A DNA stretch of 7,172 bases from Candidatus Bathyarchaeota archaeon. GTDB lineage: Archaea > Thermoproteota > Bathyarchaeia > TCS64. Shown piece by piece: positions 5,175 to 7,172 of this stretch (within the stretch, counting starts at the first letter, position 1; every line of letters begins with the position of its first letter). Position numbers and translations under genes: made by a program. Location of the stretch: assembly GCA_937877765.1 (NCBI GenBank), contig CALGBN010000443.1, forward strand, positions 1 to 7,172. The letters are read 5' to 3'. Below the pieces are notes generated by a model that saw only the letters and a list, made by a program, of their open reading frames with translations, did not search any database and was not told the origin of the DNA.

Positions 5175-6605
5175 TCAGACGCCGGTAGAGACATAGCTGA
5201 AGGTAGTGTCTCTCCACTTGTTGGGTAGCCTACTGAAGATCATACCAGCCGTAGCTAACAACAATATTGATGCCCCATAGATAACCTGCACCGCTAGTTG
5301 AGGTCTGAACTGCATCATCATAGACGCGATCTCGATAACCGTCAACGGCGGCACAACTATCACAGTAAACTTGAGTACTGTCTTGGCTCCGAAGAACATG
5401 GTATTGGTCCAGAGCCCAGTAAGATAAGCAGTCACGGCCACCACGAATAGGCTTGTACTTGCTGAGACAACTAGTCCCATTGGTATCATCTCAGGTTGTC
5501 CCTTGAGGATCCCGATCATGAACACATAGCCCACTGTGACGCCTGATGTTAGAATCAGGTATATAGCGAGTTTCGCTTTAACCACCATATCCACGCCTAC
5601 GGGTTGGACATTAAGGTACTCGTTGTGCTCAAGATTCGTCAGGAAGCTGTAGGTCATTACTCCCATGAAGCCTACGAATCCGCTGAAGAAGATGACGTTG
5701 AAGCTAATTGGTATCCCGAAGCCTGCTTGGAACAGCCATGATACGAAATATATCGCTAATAGGTGTCCGCTGAATCCGGCTACTGCTGGGAATAAGCTTC
5801 CGCTTCTTCTAAGTTCAAGCCACTCCTTGGCGATCATGAACCGTAAGTCACCCATGAAGTCTAGTTTTTTCTCTGTGTCTAGGAATGACTCTGTGTATCG
5901 TTGCTGTCTTACCTCGAATCGTTCCTTCATCAACATGACGCCTGTTGTAGCTAGTATAGCTGATTCCGCTACGCCGATCCAGAGATAACCTGTATTGCGA
6001 GTCAACCAGTATCCCATCGGCGCTAACACGTACCCGATTGGAAGAATATTCAATGGATATGCGAGTAAAATCAGTCCTACCAATGCTAGGCTCATGAATA
6101 AAGTGGCTTTACTAGACTTGAGGCTCAACGCGCTTACCGCGAAGCTAAGCCCCATTCCCACCATGAAGGCGATAAACATAGTTACACCCAGCACAGCAAC
6201 ACCAGTATAGGTTACCCCAGCACTTGGAGCAGCCAGACCAACCCCCAGTACCAGTGGAATATAGCTGTAGAGTAGGTAATACAGTGAGTCTTTGAGATAG
6301 AAGACCGCCATCACCTGTTTGAAACTCACAGGGTAAAGCTGTGGTAACTGGAGTAGCATATTGACTTGTCCGAGCCTGCGTGTCATTACGTGTTCACCGA
6401 TCCGTCCGAAGCCTCCTACGAATACTCCATAGATGACTGATGCTATGTGAATCATCAATAGAATCGTGGTTAAGTCTATGTTGCCCATGATGTAAGGTGT
6501 GATGAAGGCTCCAAAAGCCGTCAACAGGAAAATCATCAACGGGAACAAACCTGAGCCAAATCCACCCACAAGCGATTTGTGGAGACGCCACTCCTCCTTG
6601 ATCAT
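5175..6605 (-). CDS. ABC-2-type transporter permease, apparently two fused permease units
   Basis: A 476-aa integral membrane protein with about twelve hydrophobic segments, roughly twice the length of a minimal six-helix ABC-2 permease. Two similar halves can be seen. Each opens with a charged amphipathic helix, IKEEWRLHKSL (2-12) and IAKEWLELRRSGSL (258-271), typical of ABC-2 permeases. Each then has two membrane helices and a cytoplasmic-facing EH motif (Glu71-His72; Glu327-His328) leading to a Pro-Val turn and a Lys-containing helix (QLYPVSFKQVMA near 89-100; QPVGVDMVVKAK near 334-345). The second unit begins after a polar linker (about 226-257). No extracellular domain stands out, and there is no signal peptide. 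The ATPase gene lies 19 nt upstream on the same strand, so the two should form one transporter, either one fused permease with two ATPases or a larger assembly. Substrate unknown. The ATG at 6603-6605 has no upstream Shine-Dalgarno site. Confidence 0.88.
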   Translation of the reverse strand: MIKEEWRLHKSLVGGFGSGLFPLMIFLLTAFGAFITPYIMGNIDLTTILLMIHIASVIYGVFVGGFGRIGEHVMTRRLGQVNMLLQLPQLYPVSFKQVMAVFYLKDSLYYLLYSYIPLVLGVGLAAPSAGVTYTGVAVLGVTMFIAFMVGMGLSFAVSALSLKSSKATLFMSLALVGLILLAYPLNILPIGYVLAPMGYWLTRNTGYLWIGVAESAILATTGVMLMKERFEVRQQRYTESFLDTEKKLDFMGDLRFMIAKEWLELRRSGSLFPAVAGFSGHLLAIYFVSWLFQAGFGIPISFNVIFFSGFVGFMGVMTYSFLTNLEHNEYLNVQPVGVDMVVKAKLAIYLILTSGVTVGYVFMIGILKGQPEMIPMGLVVSASTSLFVVAVTAYLTGLWTNTMFFGAKTVLKFTVIVVPPLTVIEIASMMMQFRPQLAVQVIYGASILLLATAGMIFSRLPNKWRDTTFSYVSTGV

Positions 6606-6610
6606 GGAGG
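6593..6610 (-). promoter_or_regulatory. Small hairpin holding the permease start codon in its loop
   Basis: On minus, CCTCC (6610-6606) directly precedes the ATG and can pair with GGAGG (6597-6593) just inside the gene, leaving ATGATCAA as an 8-nt loop. The sequence before the start is complementary to a ribosome site rather than being one, while the purine-rich copy lies downstream. It could affect initiation or simply reflect the KEE codons. Confidence 0.25.
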
Positions 6611-6624
6611 TGAAAAGGTGCCAG

Positions 6625-7172
6625 CTAAGCTGTTGCAGCCTGATCCACCACCCGCAGGAAAATGTCTTCTAGGTCCTCGTCACCCACACGCAACTCATCA
6701 AGGGAACCAGTGCTAACAATATGCCCCTCATTGATGACGGCGACCCTGCTGCAAACCTTCTCAGCGATCTCCAAGATATGGGTGCACATGAATACGGTTC
6801 GACCCATAGCCACAAGGCTCATCAAGTACTCCCGTACCTTACGCTGATAAATCGGGTCAAGGTTAATGAAAGGCTCATCCACAAGCAACAACTCAGGCTC
6901 ATGAATGAAAGCCGCAGCGAGCATAACCTTCTGACGCTGCCCCTTAGACAGGTCTCTACAGAGCACATCAGCCTTCTCCGTGATGTCAAAGAAATCCAGC
7001 CAATAATCAACACAGCTCATGTCTTCTACGCCTCTGATCTTGCATGTGAGTTCAAGGGTTTCCCGTGCCGTGAGGAATGTTGGAGGGGTCTCGGCTTCAG
7101 GTACGATCCCTACCATGCGTTTCACAGCCAATGTGTCCCTATGGGATACGCCTAATGTGATGGCTTCACCGC
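6625..7172 (-). CDS. ABC-2-type transporter ATP-binding protein (5' end beyond the window)
   Basis: The last 181 codons of an ABC ATPase; the frame stays open to base 7172, so the N-terminal part of roughly 60 residues with Walker A lies outside. An apparent start at 7131 is a TTG within the ATPase fold and is not believed. Visible in fragment numbering: the Q-loop region GIVPEAETPPTFLTARETLEL, with Glu25 at the usual Gln position (common in ABC-2 ATPases); signature LSKGQRQ (74-80); Walker B LLLVDE (94-99) with catalytic Glu99; D-loop NLDP; and H-loop His131 in TVFMCTHILEIAEKVC. The DELRVGDEDLEDIFLRVV tail is typical of stand-alone ATPases that serve ABC-2 permeases. All catalytic residues within view are intact. 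It ends 19 nt before the fused permease and should power it from the cytoplasmic face. Substrate unknown. Confidence 0.93.
   Translation of the reverse strand, partial: GEAITLGVSHRDTLAVKRMVGIVPEAETPPTFLTARETLELTCKIRGVEDMSCVDYWLDFFDITEKADVLCRDLSKGQRQKVMLAAAFIHEPELLLVDEPFINLDPIYQRKVREYLMSLVAMGRTVFMCTHILEIAEKVCSRVAVINEGHIVSTGSLDELRVGDEDLEDIFLRVVDQAATA

Noticed and set aside
5140..5217. N-terminal extension of the DsrE-like protein to 140 residues
   Set aside because: It would overlap the permease coding end by 43 nt, and the family-like start MKVAIFAYNG begins at 5139.
7089..7110. Glu instead of Gln in the Q-loop of the ABC-2 ATPase as an inactivating change
   Set aside because: A PE sequence at this place is common in ATPases of ABC-2 systems, and the other catalytic residues in view are intact.
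7129..7131. TTG as the start of the ABC-2 ATPase
   Set aside because: The frame continues open to the window end and codes for normal ATPase residues (GEAITLGVSHRD) before this point, so the gene is simply cut by the window.
6721..7155. A 144-codon plus-strand frame opposite the ABC-2 ATPase
   Set aside because: The minus strand holds signature, Walker B and H-loop motifs in order; the plus frame has no recognisable feature.

Overview
The window is one end of an assembled contig, probably from a shotgun metagenome. Its first 48 bases are not genomic: they are an Illumina Nextera index-2 adapter (tail of P7, an 8-base i7 index, the read-2 primer site and the 19-bp Tn5 mosaic end). Biological sequence starts at base 49.

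The source looks archaeal. There are TATA-box-like elements (TTTAAATATA, TTTATATG), two of which sit about 25 nt upstream of start codons as in leaderless archaeal mRNAs. Arginine is mostly AGA/AGG, ATA is a common isoleucine codon, GTG starts are used, and genes are packed almost without gaps. Base composition is moderate. A lineage cannot be fixed from this; an uncultured mesophilic archaeon (for example an Asgard-type genome) is only a guess, and a bacterium is not strictly excluded.

Layout. (1) 50-2106, plus strand: the last 61 codons of one ABC exporter half-transporter, then a complete 623-aa half-transporter overlapping it by one base. Their ATPase motifs are degenerate in complementary ways, as expected of a heterodimeric exporter with one catalytic and one degenerate ATP site. 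(2) 2107-3087, minus strand: an AEC-type (auxin efflux carrier family) membrane transporter whose stop codon directly abuts the ABC stop. (3) 3181-3915, plus strand: a HAD-family phosphatase, divergent from the AEC gene across a short AT-rich promoter region. (4) 4037-4441, plus strand: a hemerythrin-domain protein with all seven di-iron ligands. (5) 4438-7172, minus strand: a four-gene run in transcription order ABC-2-type ATPase (5' end outside the window), a 476-aa permease that appears to be two ABC-2 permease units fused, a small Cys-rich DsrE-like protein, and a MazG-like/dCTPP1-like NTP pyrophosphohydrolase. The ATPase and permease should form one ABC transporter. DsrE and MazG follow closely and are joined stop-to-start, but DsrE may also have its own promoter.

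No stretch over 300 bases lacks a gene; the largest gap (3916-4036) holds a putative terminator and promoter. I saw no tRNA, rRNA, CRISPR array, insertion sequence or prophage gene. I found no convincing new multi-gene system. The most useful points are the adapter artefact, the paired ATP-site degeneracy, the duplicated permease, and the start-site/promoter details.
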